In this document: positions 1 through 11,386 of the stretch, piece after piece | Position numbering within the stretch: the stretch's first letter is position 1 | How the letters are laid out: the number at the start of each line of letters is the position of its first letter | NCBI RefSeq assembly: GCF_047948215.1 | Contig: NC_134461.1 | Span: forward strand, 91,718,245-91,782,244 | Source of the DNA: Lycorma delicatula | Taxonomy: Eukaryota; Arthropoda; Insecta; Hemiptera; Fulgoridae | Reading direction: 5' to 3' | DNA length: 64,000 bases | Program-made: the position numbers and the translations under genes | The notes under the pieces: generated by a model | Seen by the model: only the letters and a program-made list of their open reading frames with translations | Told to the model about the DNA's origin: nothing | Databases searched by the model: none

Positions 1-1878
1 TATGTAGTAAAAATTTATCAGCGATATCAAGTTCCTAACAAAGAAAAAATAAATTAATGAAATTAATCCGTTTATTAAAGAGTAGAATTTAACATATAAA
101 ATATATCATAATAGTCAACCTGAAAATATAATTTTTTTTTTGTAATCGGGTAAAAATTAAAGACTTAACAAATCTAACCGGTTAATTTCTTTTAAGAAAT
201 TCTTTAAACAATTAATTAAAAAGTCAATAATTAAAGGAAGAATAAATTATGAGATGGAACTACAAGAAAAATTAGCATCGAAATAAATTCCTAATAACAT
301 GAAAGATGTGGGTTGGCCAAGTAATAGATTATTATAATCTAGGGATAGATGAACAGGACTAGTCTGACTGGTAGAATAACAAAATATTTTCATGTGCTCT
401 AATTGCTATATATTTGTTATTGAAATTTAGTGTAGCCCATTTGTTTAATTTTAGAAAAAAATTTTATTTGTTACGAAAATCAGTTAATTCGAAAATTAAA
501 TCTAAATATTTGCTTTCGTACGTTATGAATATAAAACTGCTCATTTATTTAATGGGAAGATCTTTTAACAATATTGGCCCGCTCTTTCGTTAAATATAGT
601 TTGGATTGAACACGGTTTTGAAAAATAGGTTTTCGTCACAGAAATTGAATTATATAAATGTTATTTATATTTTTAAAATTAGATTAATCTGAGAATGAAA
701 TTATTTTTATAATTTAACTACAGATCGAAAATACTTTAAAAAGCCTTATGCGCTTAATCCAGATTTCTACTCTTTATTCTCCTATATGTAGTACATCTTC
801 ACAACAAATATCACCTGCCTTTCCTTCATTCAATTTTTCTGTGGGTTTGTCTAAGCTGTTTTGATGGAGTCCAGGCGTGAGGAAAGTAATGTTTATTTTA
901 AGAATTGGATGCCTGGCAAGGAGATTGGCTTCTCTCGGAGGACAAAAAACATTTCTGTTACAAGTTGACATCTAACACCTTGACTTTGACTCTCTCTTTC
1001 TTTACATGACTGACGTACACTTTAGTACCCTTTTGTTAACTTATATTCAATCAGTGAATACATAAGCTTTACCGCAATATGTGGAGTCCCTTCTTTTCTT
1101 TTATGTTAAGGCATATTGCGTGTCTAATACAATTCGCAACACTGAAATAGTATAATTACTTCTCTGCTTTTTACCTATTATTAATTTTACTTATTTTTCT
1201 AGTTTCTTATTTACTTCTTTAAATATTTTTACTCAAAAAATTGTATGCTTTAGTATTATTTGAAAATAAATTTTAATAATAACGCTAAAACTTTTAAAAA
1301 ATAAAATTAATAAAAGATTCAATTGTAAGGAGAGATTATGTTTATTTCTACAATATAATTGGTCACGGTTTTGTACATCTTATAATAAATATGAAATAAT
1401 TTTAACTCAAAATCATTCGAACAAAAGATGCTTTTATTTCGAAAAAATATGTACCCTAAATAACATTAATGTACCCAAAATCTATCAAAAAAAATTTAAC
1501 TGATATATAAGAAAAAAAAAAATTTTACATACGAGAAAAGTCTAGTGTAGTAATAGTATAAAATAAATAGTTAAAAATTAAAGAAATATTTCAAATAATT
1601 ATTTTCTACTAAAAAGTAAAAATTAACTCATTTTATATTTATTTTCAACAAACAAACGTTGAATTCAATGTTCATAGTTACATATTGAATTCAATATATA
1701 AGTATGTGTGAACACTTTTTGTTTCGGATTTAGATTTTGGATTAGGATTAAGCATCTTAGAGGAAAACAAAAAGACACGAATGGCCGCAATCAGGTTCCA
1801 GATTCCATCAGGTTCATTTCAGACAATATTAAAATTTTGTAATAATCATTATGTAATAAGTTGTTTCAAACGTACAAA
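1..1878. other. A+T-rich non-coding stretch
   Basis: No gene or repeat family is recognised. The interval is made of short A and T runs with stops in all frames. A 65-codon minus-strand open frame (774-971) lies in its least A+T-biased part, but it matches nothing I know and has no neighbouring exon-like frame, so I do not call it. Confidence 0.6.
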
Positions 1879-2540
1879 TGTATAAGATCTACTAAAATCT
1901 ATAAAATATATAAATATATTTGTTTAAATCATGTTTAAGACTCCAAAATGAAGAAAAAAATAATTTTTTAATCATTTAAAAGAAATAAAAAATGCCATAT
2001 ATCTGTCAAAACACGAGATAAATAATTTGTATTAACTTAGCCTTTTTAGAACCCCAATAGAGATTTACTACAACTATAACAAACTCATCTCCCTCGACTG
2101 CAGATTTTAGAAAATGTGATTTTTGAAAATTTCTAAAATTAGAAAAATGTGTAACTTTTTAATTGTAACAGATATCGAAAAGGAATCAGCGCCATATAAG
2201 ACTATAAATTATGTATAAGATCTACTAAAATCCATAAAATATATAAATATATTTGTTTAAATCAAGTTTAATTCTCCAAAATGAAGAAAAAAATAATTTT
2301 TTAATCATTTAAAAGTAATAAAAAATTCCATATATCTGTCAAAACACGAGATAAATAATTTGTATTAACTTAGCGTTTGTAGAACCCCAATACAGATTTA
2401 CTTAAACTATAACAAACTCATCTCCCCCGACTGCAAACTTTTTTTAATTTTTTTATTTATTTAAAATTAGAAAAATTTGTATCTTTTTAATTGTAAAATA
2501 TACTGCAAAGGAATCAGCGCCATATAAGACTATAAATTAT
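1879..2540. repeat. Tandem duplication, two units of about 330 bp
   Basis: Two adjacent direct copies (about 1879-2211 and 2212-2540) share the order tataagatctactaaaat, caaaacacgagataaata, gaaccccaata and ggaatcagcgccatataag. They differ at scattered bases and by a few short indels. The segment has no coding capacity. This is a local tandem duplication, possibly of part of an older repeat. Confidence 0.9.
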
Positions 2541-2645
2541 CGTAATTAATTTGATCGGTCAACAAATAATGGTTATGTGACCTAAGGCACTTTAAAATAT
2601 AAAAATAATTCCTTAAAAATGTATGTCACCTTAATATACAATAAT

Positions 2646-2646
<1 letters not shown>

Positions 2647-2705
<59 letters not shown>
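2647..2705. repeat. (CA)n microsatellite
   Basis: Uninterrupted AC/CA dinucleotides run for about 59 bp, just before a GC-rich repeat. Confidence 0.98.
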
Positions 2706-2707
<2 letters not shown>

Positions 2708-2717
2708 TATACTTTAC

Positions 2718-3010
2718 TAGCCGGCCCGTCTAGCTAGGACCAAGTCCCTCGGGGCTCAGATCAGCCCAGGCTAATCCTGGAGCCAACTCAGAAGCTCCTC
2801 AAAGCCTGCCAGGGCCAAGAGGCCCACTCCATGGCCGCAGAGCTCACTTCGCTCGCCATTCCCAATTTGCCAGGGGAACTGGTGCCGTAGACACTCGCAG
2901 AGCTTGCTTCGGTCACCATTCCTATCTATCCAGAGGGCTCCATCTCCTGGATTCCCGCGCTGTACGTTATCCTCATGGTTGTGAGAATAATACTGATAAA
3001 TAATAATTAT
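2718..3010. repeat. GC-rich repeat, possibly family M, with a 60-bp internal duplication
   Basis: An island of much higher G+C than its surroundings. It contains two imperfect direct units of 60 bp (2837-2896 and 2897-2956), each starting gcagagct and containing tcaccattc or tcgccattc. Its right end (ctcatggttgtgagaataa) resembles 58164-58183 in the family M copy. No protein is readable. A LINE 3' region or a non-autonomous element are both possible. Confidence 0.5.
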
Positions 3011-3761
3011 AGTATTCAGGCTTTATAAAAACCTGAAAAAACTAAATTACAAAAGTTAGAATAATAGTAATTATAGTAGCTAAAGTATACACACCTTTGA
3101 CGACGTAAACTTCATAACTTATTTCTTTCCCATGTGAGCAGAAATGTAATAATGAAGTAAAAGGATTAATGTATTTTTTCCTTAATGGATATCTTTAATT
3201 CACTAATCACTCTCCTTGGGACCGAAGAAATAATGAATATTTTTAATAACTCTCAAGGGCACTAGGGCCTTTGTCGATGGCTTCAAACCTTCCCTGGGAT
3301 AAGATGAATGTATCCTACAAATTTGAAAGTAATCAGTCAGTTGGTTTTCGCGTGAAGCAATAACAAATGCACAAATTTTACATATATATGATTCCGAATA
3401 ACTGTGATCTGTTAGCTCGAGACTGTACGTGATGGATGCAAAAGTTACCTTTCAACCTACTAACGAATACTCCGTTTGAATAATGAAAATCGACCGATTG
3501 TTTGCAGAGATATTACAAGAGCACCCCAATTCACCATCCAAAACATCGCCTCAGGGACACGCCGTTTTTTACGAGCTGATGAGATGCTTGCATACCTCAC
3601 CACTCTAGCCTCAAACACAGTTCCTACGGAAAACTCATTGTTAAAGAGAATTTTTTTAAATTTATTTAACATTATTTTATTTAACGTATATTTAATTCTA
3701 TTATTTTTATAATATTATTAATTCGATTGATTCGAATCATTCAGTTCAATCCCAGCTCTTA
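3011..3761. other. Unassigned interval with two overlapping short frames
   Basis: Mostly A+T-rich. Between about 3460 and 3712 both strands carry open frames of 70-78 codons. One is largely the shadow of the other, and neither contains a motif I recognise. The plus frame ends in a poly-hydrophobic tail that simply reads through T-rich DNA. I treat both as chance frames or an unrecognised transposon remnant. Confidence 0.45.
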
Positions 3762-3962
3762 CAGTGATAGAGACTCACAGTTCACAGTTCATTAATTTAA
3801 TTCATTAACGTTTGTGCTTCAACCGGCAAATGTCCAGTATATATTTCTTTTTCTAGATGAAATATATCTAAAAACCTTCTCTGTTATGCCATGAAACATG
3901 GTAAACATTTTGTGGTAATTGATCGAGGTTTTTTTGTATGCCGAACAAATAAAATCCCTCTT
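3762..3962 (+). repeat. Family M repeat, 3' portion
   Basis: Matches 40716-40935 in order: agactcacagttca, a TA-rich spot, agatgaaatatat, then a segment on gccatgaaacatgg and finally ccctcttcct near the end. Here the TA-rich spot is only about 8 bp (agtatatatttc), whereas the 40-kb copy has about 40 bp of (TA)n at the same place. Confidence 0.75.
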
Positions 3963-4186
3963 CCTTTTTATATAATAGTATAGGTATACGTATAAAATCT
4001 GTAATTAGCATTTGCATTAAATCAAACAATAATACATGTTAATACAAACATGTGATATGTAATAGCCTGAGTTAAGTAGAAGTTAGAGATATTAAATTTG
4101 TTAGAGTTATGATTTAATGAAATTATTTAATAATAATAAGAATGTTCGTTCGTTCGGGAAAGTCTTATTAGACTTTTCATTGATAA

Positions 4187-4468
4187 CCCACCGGGTAGGT
4201 CTAGTGGCGATCCCGTCTTCCAAAATCAGCTGATTTGGAAGTTGAGAGTTCTAAGGTTTAAATCCTAGTGAAGGTTGTTATTTTATACGGATTTGAATAT
4301 TAGATCTTGGATACGGTGTTCTTTGGTGGTTGGGTTTCAATTAATCACACATCTCAGGAATGGTCGAACTGAGCTGTATAAGACTACACTTCATTTACAG
4401 TCATACATATCATTCTCATTCATCCTCTGAAGTAATACTTGACCAGTAATTCCCGGAGGCTAAACAGT
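4187..4468 (+). repeat. SINE B copy 1 (tRNA-derived)
   Basis: Begins ccaccgggtaggtctagtgg, a polymerase III A-box-like start. It has a B-box-like ggtttaaatcc at about 4255, then a conserved body (ttctttggtggttgggttt, cacatctcaggaatggtc) and the tail tcctctgaagtaatac to ggaggctaaacag. The same architecture recurs at 18203, 32826 and 51555. It is non-coding and would have depended on a LINE for mobilisation. Element C sequence starts about 20 bp after its end. Confidence 0.88.
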
Positions 4469-4490
4469 AAAAATAAAACCAAAACAGGAC

Positions 4491-4834
4491 TGAACCAAAA
4501 GTGTCCAAAACTGCCCAAAATCAAAAAAAAAAAAAAATTGTATTTTGAACTGTTTCGTAACTGCAGTAGCCCTCATTAAGAGCTTTCCAACGATATATCA
4601 TAATTGGTATTTATTTTCATTGGTTCCAGATATATAGCCAAATAAAATTTTAATTAATGAAATATTTTGATCTTACAAGGGAAAGGCAAATCGATTCAAA
4701 TCAGACTTCATCTCAATTCCGTAATAACAATAAAAATTAAAAATATCAGAAGTTATTAATGAAATAAAATTTACGTACTTTTCATTTAAAAAAAAAATAT
4801 ATATGTATGTAATTTAATAGGCGTATAAGGAAGT
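4491..4834 (+). repeat. Element C, 5'-truncated copy
   Basis: Starts inside the element at accaaaagtgtccaaaa and runs to the 3' terminus aatttaataggcgtataagg. The 5' half is absent and SINE B lies next to the break. The terminus is embedded in a 9-bp-stem hairpin, ggaagtccacatggacttcc (4829-4848). A B-box-like gattcaaatcag is at about 4691. Confidence 0.8.
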
Positions 4835-4848
4835 CCACATGGACTTCC

Positions 4849-5479
4849 ATGGTGTGTCCACATCACAGATTTTTTTTTAATAATTTCTGCAGATACGTGT
4901 AATCTTCTTTTCATCGTAGTGTCAGTTTTCCTGTGCAGAATCTTGCTTGAGAAATATACAGGTGCAATCATAATTAAAAAAGTTTTTTGAATATCTCTTT
5001 TTAAAGTTAATTATGTTCAGCATAGCTCTATTTATATAGTAATAGTATATATTCTGATTACATTTAATTTCACATTGTTTTTGGATTTTTTTCTCACTGT
5101 CACTGATAGTTACTTTGTAACTGCATATGCTATCACTTCCTAAAAAGAACAAATAAGGGGAAAAATTAGAAGAATTAATTTTTTACTTTAATTTTTTAAA
5201 AATGTTTCTTAATAATCCTGGACAACTATTGAAGTGTTATTAAAATAATTAAGCATACGTATTCCGTAAAAAATTATACACCGCGTGTGCGTCATAGTTC
5301 CTGTTAAATTGTACAAAATATCATTGCAGTGAGTAAGAGTGCAACAATAATTGAGTACACCATGTTGCACAATTAAACATTTCATGAGTTACAGTAAAAC
5401 GAATTTTGATAAAAGACCTACTTCATGCATACAAAATTCAACTGGTTGTATTCTTAGTGTAACTGGATTTGTTTCTTAG
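4849..5479. other. A+T-rich interval, nothing recognised
   Basis: Two short minus-strand frames (4786-4971 and 4922-5152) are low-complexity Ile/Tyr/Lys/Phe-rich translations of A+T-rich DNA and are not credible genes. Confidence 0.55.
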
Positions 5480-6160
5480 AGATCTCGTAAATTGAAGAGA
5501 CTTCGTCAGGTGTTGGAAAAAAAGGAAGTGAGTGATGAATTTCCGTGGAAAATTACTTTTAGTGGCCAAGTTCATTTACATTTTAACGGCATCGTGAATA
5601 AACACAATTGTCAAATTTGAGGAAGTAAAAATCCAACATTAGTTCCATACATCCACAAAACGTGGCGGTACGGTACGCAATTTGAGCTTGGAGAGTGATT
5701 GATTAGGTCCTATTTCTTCGATAACGATGCTGATTTATTATTATATTGAATACTGTTAGATATCATTCGATGCTCGAGAATTTTATTTTTGTCAGAATTG
5801 AAAAATATGCGCATGGTTGCAACGGGACTGTAAAACCTATCACCGTAATTGGATGAAACCATCCAATCATTGCATACCAAATTTCCAGGTCGAGTAAACT
5901 CTCGTTTTAAAAGATCAGACTGGCCAATAAATTCGTGTATTCTAACACCTTGTGATTACTTTTTATGAAGTTACTTGAAGTGTAACTTGTATGCCAATAA
6001 CTCATAGATACCCCTAGAGTTGAAAAATGAGATTCGCAGCTGTATTAAAGAAATCGACTTTAAAACGTATGAATATGTCCTTGAAAATATTATTAAAAGA
6101 GTGGACATCTGCCGACGGAACCATAGCGCTCATTCTTCTAAAATAATATTCCATATTTAA
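5480..6160 (+). pseudogene. Tc1/mariner-superfamily transposase remnant
   Basis: A DDE/D transposase would cut and paste its own element. Reading across frames gives an ordered match to the C-terminal two-thirds of the common insect form. It starts RSRKLKRLRQVLEKK, then the FPWKITFSG..HLHFNG region, NKHNCQI.GSKNP, RSYFFDNDA, WLQRD and LTPCDYFL. It ends with ELKNEIRSCIKEID, VLENIIKRVDICRR and a stop at 6158-6160. The first catalytic Asp (FSDEAHF in the family) is Gly here, the second is kept in WLQRD and the third in PCDYF. In-frame stops (for example after NCQI) and frame changes show it is dead. The N-terminal DNA-binding part is missing upstream. The match to the family is from memory of its motifs. 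Confidence 0.85.
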
Positions 6161-6669
6161 CCTCCTTCATTGTACGTTATATTACAACAAAAATATTAAA
6201 TATTGTTGATAAAAATTGGATTTTTTTTCTTAATTAAAATTCCTGCTCTTATTGAGACATTTAGAATATTTTTAGGTTCTTATTAAAACATATACCCATA
6301 TGTGAAAAAAATGTATTACATTCGATGAAATATTTGATATTTTTTTCTAAAAGTTCGTGAAAGATTTTTTTATAATCAGCAAACTTTTCTCTACTTTTCC
6401 TATCATTTAATAGATTCAGATTCAAGAATATTTTGGTAGAGATGTTTATACTCGAAATATGTTTTCTAAGTAATTCCTCCATCAAATTAATCCTATACAT
6501 TCTGCTTTAAAAATAAGTTCCAAATACTCCGAAGTATTTAATTTCCTATTTTAACGACTTTCAGATTTAATTTTAAAATAAATTGGTGTTCTTTCAGCCA
6601 TAATCCATAACATAAGCGTATGACCGCCTTGACTGCTACACATGCTCACTCATTAGAATATGTGCGTTG
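6161..6669. other. A+T-rich interval downstream of the transposase remnant
   Basis: No recognisable terminal inverted repeat could be paired with a 5' end. A 79-codon minus frame (6261-6500) is Lys/Asn/Ile/Phe-rich with no motif and is treated as chance. Confidence 0.5.
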
Positions 6670-6803
6670 TACACTTTAACACTATTAATATTGAAATTAT
6701 CGGGTTCGAATCCCGATGAGGCATGATATTTTCACACGCTACAAATCATTTATCTCACCCTTGAACCAATATTTAACCGGTGTTCCCGGAAGTTAAAAAA
6801 AAA
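6670..6803 (+). repeat. SINE A' copy (tRNA-derived), degraded head
   Basis: A good B box, cgggttcgaatcccg (about 6701-6715), is followed by gaggcatgatattttcacac, the body motif gctacaaatcattta, and a tail related to cggtgttcccggaagttaaa ending in a short A run. The A-box half is too degraded to define. Same family as 8951-9120 and 21990-22094, which lie on the other strand. Confidence 0.72.
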
Positions 6804-8289
6804 TTGAAATTATAATTATCAAATGTTAACTTCCCGTTTTTTTTTTTTTAAGTAAAACAAACTTTAATTAATTCAATCTTTTTTCATTTTATTATACAAA
6901 TACCTTAATAATTGATTTGAACCCTAACCACACTGGAACAGAAGGTTTTAACTACTACAGCATGTTCTAAATTACGATGAAATAAAAAACATAACATAAC
7001 ACCGCATGGGACACCATTTAACTTATAAAAAAATACTAAAAAACATACTGAAACATTGTTTAGTATATTTTGTAAAAAAAAATACGGAAAGATTAGACAG
7101 TAAGGGAGTACAATTCATTTGAGTTATGGCCCTGCAGGGCAGCTCATTGAGCGCCCACTCAAGATACACTAATGGTTTTTGAAAAGGTAGATCGTATCAT
7201 CCAAATTACAATAGACAATCAATCTTGCTTTTAGTCCTCGTTTGCCTGTACCGCTCGCGCGGCTGTTTAACCGGCTTCTGCTTTCTTGCATTATTCCTGA
7301 AATATGTTTTTAAAGTGAAGTCAAGATTTCTTCTATCATTCATCTTGCAAGGACGATATTTTCTATCACCCGTGGAGAAAGAAACATCGTTTGTCTAATC
7401 TAGTGTCTAAGAAAATACCATTATTGTATCTTAACGACAGTTATTTCTAAATATTTATCTATGTATTAAATATTTATTCATGTATCTAATGTAAATGAAT
7501 CTTTATCGTATTTAACATTGATTAAATGAAATTAATTAATTTCATTTAGATTTAATCAATTGTGAAGCGTTTATAGAATGGATAACACCTGTATATTTAT
7601 ATGATAATTGATGTGGATAAATTTATCTATTCGAATGATTTATGTGAATAGATATATATATATATATATTTAGAATTATTAATTATTTATTTATATATGA
7701 TAAATTATATTTTTGAACCCTGAATTCTAATTTTAGAAAATTTATTTATATATTCCTTAAACTGCATATAGATAATCTCTTCAAAGTTTGGAATTTAAAG
7801 AAATTAAAATCGTAAAGTTAACTCGATTCGTGACTATAGTAAAATGCTCACTACAACCGATTTTACTAATACTACAAGATTTTATTTGCAGAAACAGTAA
7901 AAACTATTTATTATTATGTATATTAATTAAGACGAGTAATTTTATGATTTCTACTGACTGAATTCTGTGACCTAAGAAATGGTTACAAATACTAATTACT
8001 ATTGTAAAATTTAAGTTATTTTGTCTTCTTAATGATAATTATTTATTCACAGAATAAAAATAAGGGCTTGACATAAGAAAATACTTGGAATTTACGGAGC
8101 TCTTAATATAAATGCATATCACCAAGATTATCAAATTTTTTGTCTTACATAATCAGGTAAATTATTTTTGTCCATAAACAACTATCAAAAAATAATTTAA
8201 AATGTAATTTAAAAAACTTTACTGAAGAATGTGTTATTTTCATGCTGATTAAATTATTAGATTGTTCATAATCTTGTTTTTTGTATATT
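6804..8289. other. Unassigned A+T-rich interval
   Basis: Mostly simple A+T sequence. About 7120-7400 is less biased (ccctgcagggcagctcattg, gtaccgctcgcgcggctgtt) but has no open frame or family I recognise. A short (TA)n run lies near 7650-7670. A near-perfect palindrome is listed separately. Confidence 0.5.
7517..7560. repeat. A+T palindrome
   Basis: attgattaaatgaaattaat is mirrored by its reverse complement on the right, with a short insertion in the right arm. It could extrude a hairpin. I see no terminator or element end attached to it. Confidence 0.6.
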
Positions 8290-8950
8290 GAAAACCCAAC
8301 TAAAATAGAGATAAGCTGCTTCCATTTGAAAAATAAAGAGGTCAGAGATTCACACTAAAGGTTTCATTTGTGGGGAAAGAACTGCGACACAATCCAACCC
8401 CGAAGTTTCTTGGTGTGATGCTTGATAGAACTGTGATTTACAAACAACACATTATAAATACTGCTGCAAAAACTGAGAACTCGATGTAACATAATTCAAA
8501 AGCTAGCTGGAAGCATCTGGGGAGCGGATGCTTCAAATATCAGCATTAGCCACGTCTCATTCTGTGACAATGTACTGTGTACCTGTAGGATGAATAGCTG
8601 CCGTACTGGTAAGCTGTATATTGATTTAAATAAAATCATGAAAACATTTACTGGAACAGTCTCCTCTTCCCCAGTTAGATGTTACCCAGTACTAGCTAAT
8701 ACACCTCCACATCTCAGGCGCCAGAACGCCCTCGTCTTACTATGCATAAAGAAATATAATGACACCAATCAACATGTACATCAGTGGATTAACTAATAGG
8801 CGCTTGAAATCTCAAAAACTTGCTTGGGAACTGGCCCATTAACTTATAGAGGACGATTTTAATATCAAAAACAATGGCAGATTTCGTGAGATGGAACCTA
8901 TGGCTGCCAGTGGATAGAAGCAACCCATGCGCAAGTTGCGGGCTTTAGTC
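8290..8950 (+). pseudogene. CR1/jockey-like LINE reverse transcriptase, C-terminal region (part 1)
   Basis: The retrotransposon ORF2 protein copies element RNA into DNA. This fragment reads, across frames, ENPTKIEISCFHLKNKE, then NPTPKFLGVMLDRTVIYKQH, a degraded KLAGSIWGAD block, LNKIMKTFTGTVSSSPVRCY with PVLANTPPHLRRQNAL, then RRLKSQKLAWELAH. These are the post-catalytic (thumb and connection) motifs of insect CR1/jockey-type RTs. The fragment is 5'-truncated: the catalytic FADD block would lie upstream and is absent. Multiple stops and frameshifts are present. The longest clean piece is 8590-8796. The reading continues at 9121 after a SINE insertion. Confidence 0.85.
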
Positions 8951-9120
8951 TTTTTTTTTTGTTTTGTTTTAACCTCGGGGACCACCGTTAGGTATTGCTT
9001 CAGAGGATGAAATGAATGAGTTGAAAGGTGTGTGAAAAATGCTATGCCTGACCGGAATTCGAACCCGGGACCTCCTGATAAAAAACCGAGACGCTACCAC
9101 TCGCGCTACGGAGGCCGGCC
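8951..9120 (-). repeat. SINE A' copy inserted in the LINE
   Basis: Minus-strand tRNA-derived SINE. The head lies near 9120 (box A region gtagcgcgagtggtagcg on the minus strand) and box B ggttcgaattccgg is at about 9050-9065. The body is the LTR-free type with tcacacacctttcaactc, and the tail matches the SINE B tail. The A-rich end is seen as the T-rich run 8951-8970. It separates two halves of one LINE reading, which fixes the relative age: SINE after LINE. I could not identify a clear target-site duplication. Confidence 0.88.
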
Positions 9121-9375
9121 AAAATCTACAAAGACAATTACGGTGCAGATTTAATCGCATAAGAACTGGGCATGGTAGATGTAATTATCTTTTAAACAAA
9201 TTGGGTTGTCATCGACTGCTGGTTGTGAGTGTGGAGAAACACTCCGAACTGTTGAACGTCTAATTTAATACTGTCCTTAACGAGCGTGTAAAGTTGTATT
9301 TCTTGCTACCCACCTGGAGTCGAATGGATGAAAAAACTGGATGTCAATTTTTAGTCGTACTGAAATTTCTAAACA
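9121..9375 (+). pseudogene. CR1/jockey-like LINE, C-terminal end (part 2)
   Basis: Continues the reading of 8290-8950. It shows LQRQLRCRFNRIRTGHGRCN, LLNKLGCHRL, a degraded Cys/His block that reads CSCGETLRTVERLI in another frame, and EWMKKLDVN near the end. These match the usual final segment of the protein: an RTGHGRC motif, a CDCG zinc-like motif and an EWI.xLDV ending. Frameshifts prevent a continuous frame. Confidence 0.82.
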
Positions 9376-10189
9376 TACCTATAAAAATATTATATATACT
9401 CTGCTATTATAATTTTCTGAATATGTACTTTTAATATTTTTGATACAGCATGTATAGACATGCTGTATAGGTACCGTACAGTAAATAAATACATTGAAAA
9501 GTTTTCTTTTTTTAATTTAGGTCGACTATTATTATTTAAACAATGAAAATTTGTTAGAAATCATCTAAAAAAATTTGTATCGAGTTCCTCATCACTTTGT
9601 TGGTCCAGCCCTATTTTTTTCTTCCACGTCTCTTTTTTGCCATTTACCTATAAAAAAAAAACTGTCATTTTTCTTTTTAATATACTCTGAAATTATATTA
9701 TTTATACCTAACAGATTTTTCAAAATTATGTCGTTAATGCCTAACAACTTGCAAAATATATTATTTAGAATAACTTACCTCAATTAGGGTTTGGTGAACC
9801 ATTTTTAGTTAAGATAGCTACTTTTACACAATTCTAGGAACGGGTAAGGTTTTCTTTAGAAAACCGAGAAACTAGGACTGAGGAAAGGTAGAATACCTTT
9901 CCTTGAATGGCTTTTCATTTACTGAAGTAAAATTTCTTTTATTACATCGTATATTTGGGCAAATTAATGTTGAGGTGTTTATCATATTGTGCTGCTCCTA
10001 ACTGGGTAAAGATTTCCCGATCTATTGTGATAATTATTGGCAGGACCCTCACGGCTCGCAACCATGAGAGTAGTTGAACTTTCATATGGGTGGAATTTTT
10101 ATCTCATTTTGTGATTCTTCTGATAATACCTTTTTCTCACACTCTACCCTTTTCCTTCGTTTCTTCATTCTCGGTTTTAATTGTACAAG
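9376..10189. other. A+T-rich interval with small perfect hairpins
   Basis: No gene recognised. It holds three compact inverted repeats: 9443-9453/9458-9468 (11-bp stem, atacagcatgt), 9848-9854/9859-9865 (7 bp) and 9881-9890/9894-9903 (10 bp, aggaaaggta). They could be remnants of element ends. The 70-codon plus frame at 9575-9787 is Phe/Leu/Ile-rich chance sequence. Confidence 0.55.
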
Positions 10190-10514
10190 TGGCTAAATGT
10201 GTGAATTAATCAGCTCAGCTACATAAATTGCGTGCAAACCGTCAAGACTTTGGTGAAGTCTGTTTTTTCTTGTGAAATTTGAACCTATTTCTCATCCTAC
10301 ATATACAGCCGATTTGGTGCCCTGCGATTTAACTTCTTTCCGCAATTAATTAGGGATGTTAAGGGTATTCTTTTCGTAACGGATGATGAACTGAAGGACA
10401 CAATGAGGTCGTGACTCAAAGTATGACTGCCAGCATTTAATTGATGGAATGAAAAAATTGATTCTTCATTCAGAGAAATATGTAACTGTAAATGGTGACT
10501 ACACGGAAAAATAG
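10190..10514 (+). pseudogene. Mariner-like transposase, C-terminal remnant
   Basis: The order of motifs matches the end of mariner transposases. There is a QTVKTLVKSVF segment (about 10232), then HPTYTADLVPCDLTSF in place of the usual HPPYSPDLAPCDFHLF, then a GMKKLILHSEKY segment, and finally NGDYTEK with a stop at 10512-10514. The Asp of PCD is the third catalytic residue and is kept. Frameshifts occur between about 10340 and 10440. The N-terminal two-thirds are not recognisable. It is a different subfamily from the remnant at 5480-6160, judging by its GDYTEK ending. Confidence 0.75.
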
Positions 10515-10544
10515 ATGTGATTTTTTAGCAAATAAAATATAATT

Positions 10545-10771
10545 TTATGTTATATTTGTTTCATTTGATAATCTCTTTTCATTTCTTTCAACTGTGCACT
10601 GCAATTCAGCCACCTCTCGTACGTATCTATGCTTGACCCATTTAAGTTCGTGTTGAGGATGCCGGGATCTGAGAACCAGTTTATCCTTGAGAAAGTCTAG
10701 TAGAAGAGTCCTATTACTTGAGCTATCCAAGGAATCAATTTTTCCAGTGGTTGTACAATAAATCGAAACCT

Positions 10772-10793
<22 letters not shown>
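10545..10793 (-). other. 82-codon open frame of unknown nature
   Basis: A minus-strand frame rich in charged residues (LLLDFLKDKLVLRSRHPQHE, VKHRYVREV). Its first residues overlap the broken end of element D (ggggtttcga), so at least the start is repeat sequence. I recognise no domain. It could be a fragment of a transposon protein or chance. The codon content is less A+T-simple than that of most frames in the window. Confidence 0.25.

Positions 10794-11386
<593 letters not shown>

Noticed and set aside
774..971. 65-codon minus frame with ordinary composition
   Set aside because: No known motif, no splice-site or neighbouring exon evidence; left as unassigned.
3460..3712. Overlapping 70- and 78-codon frames on opposite strands
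   Set aside because: Mutual shadows without a recognisable domain; possibly transposon-derived, but this cannot be supported.
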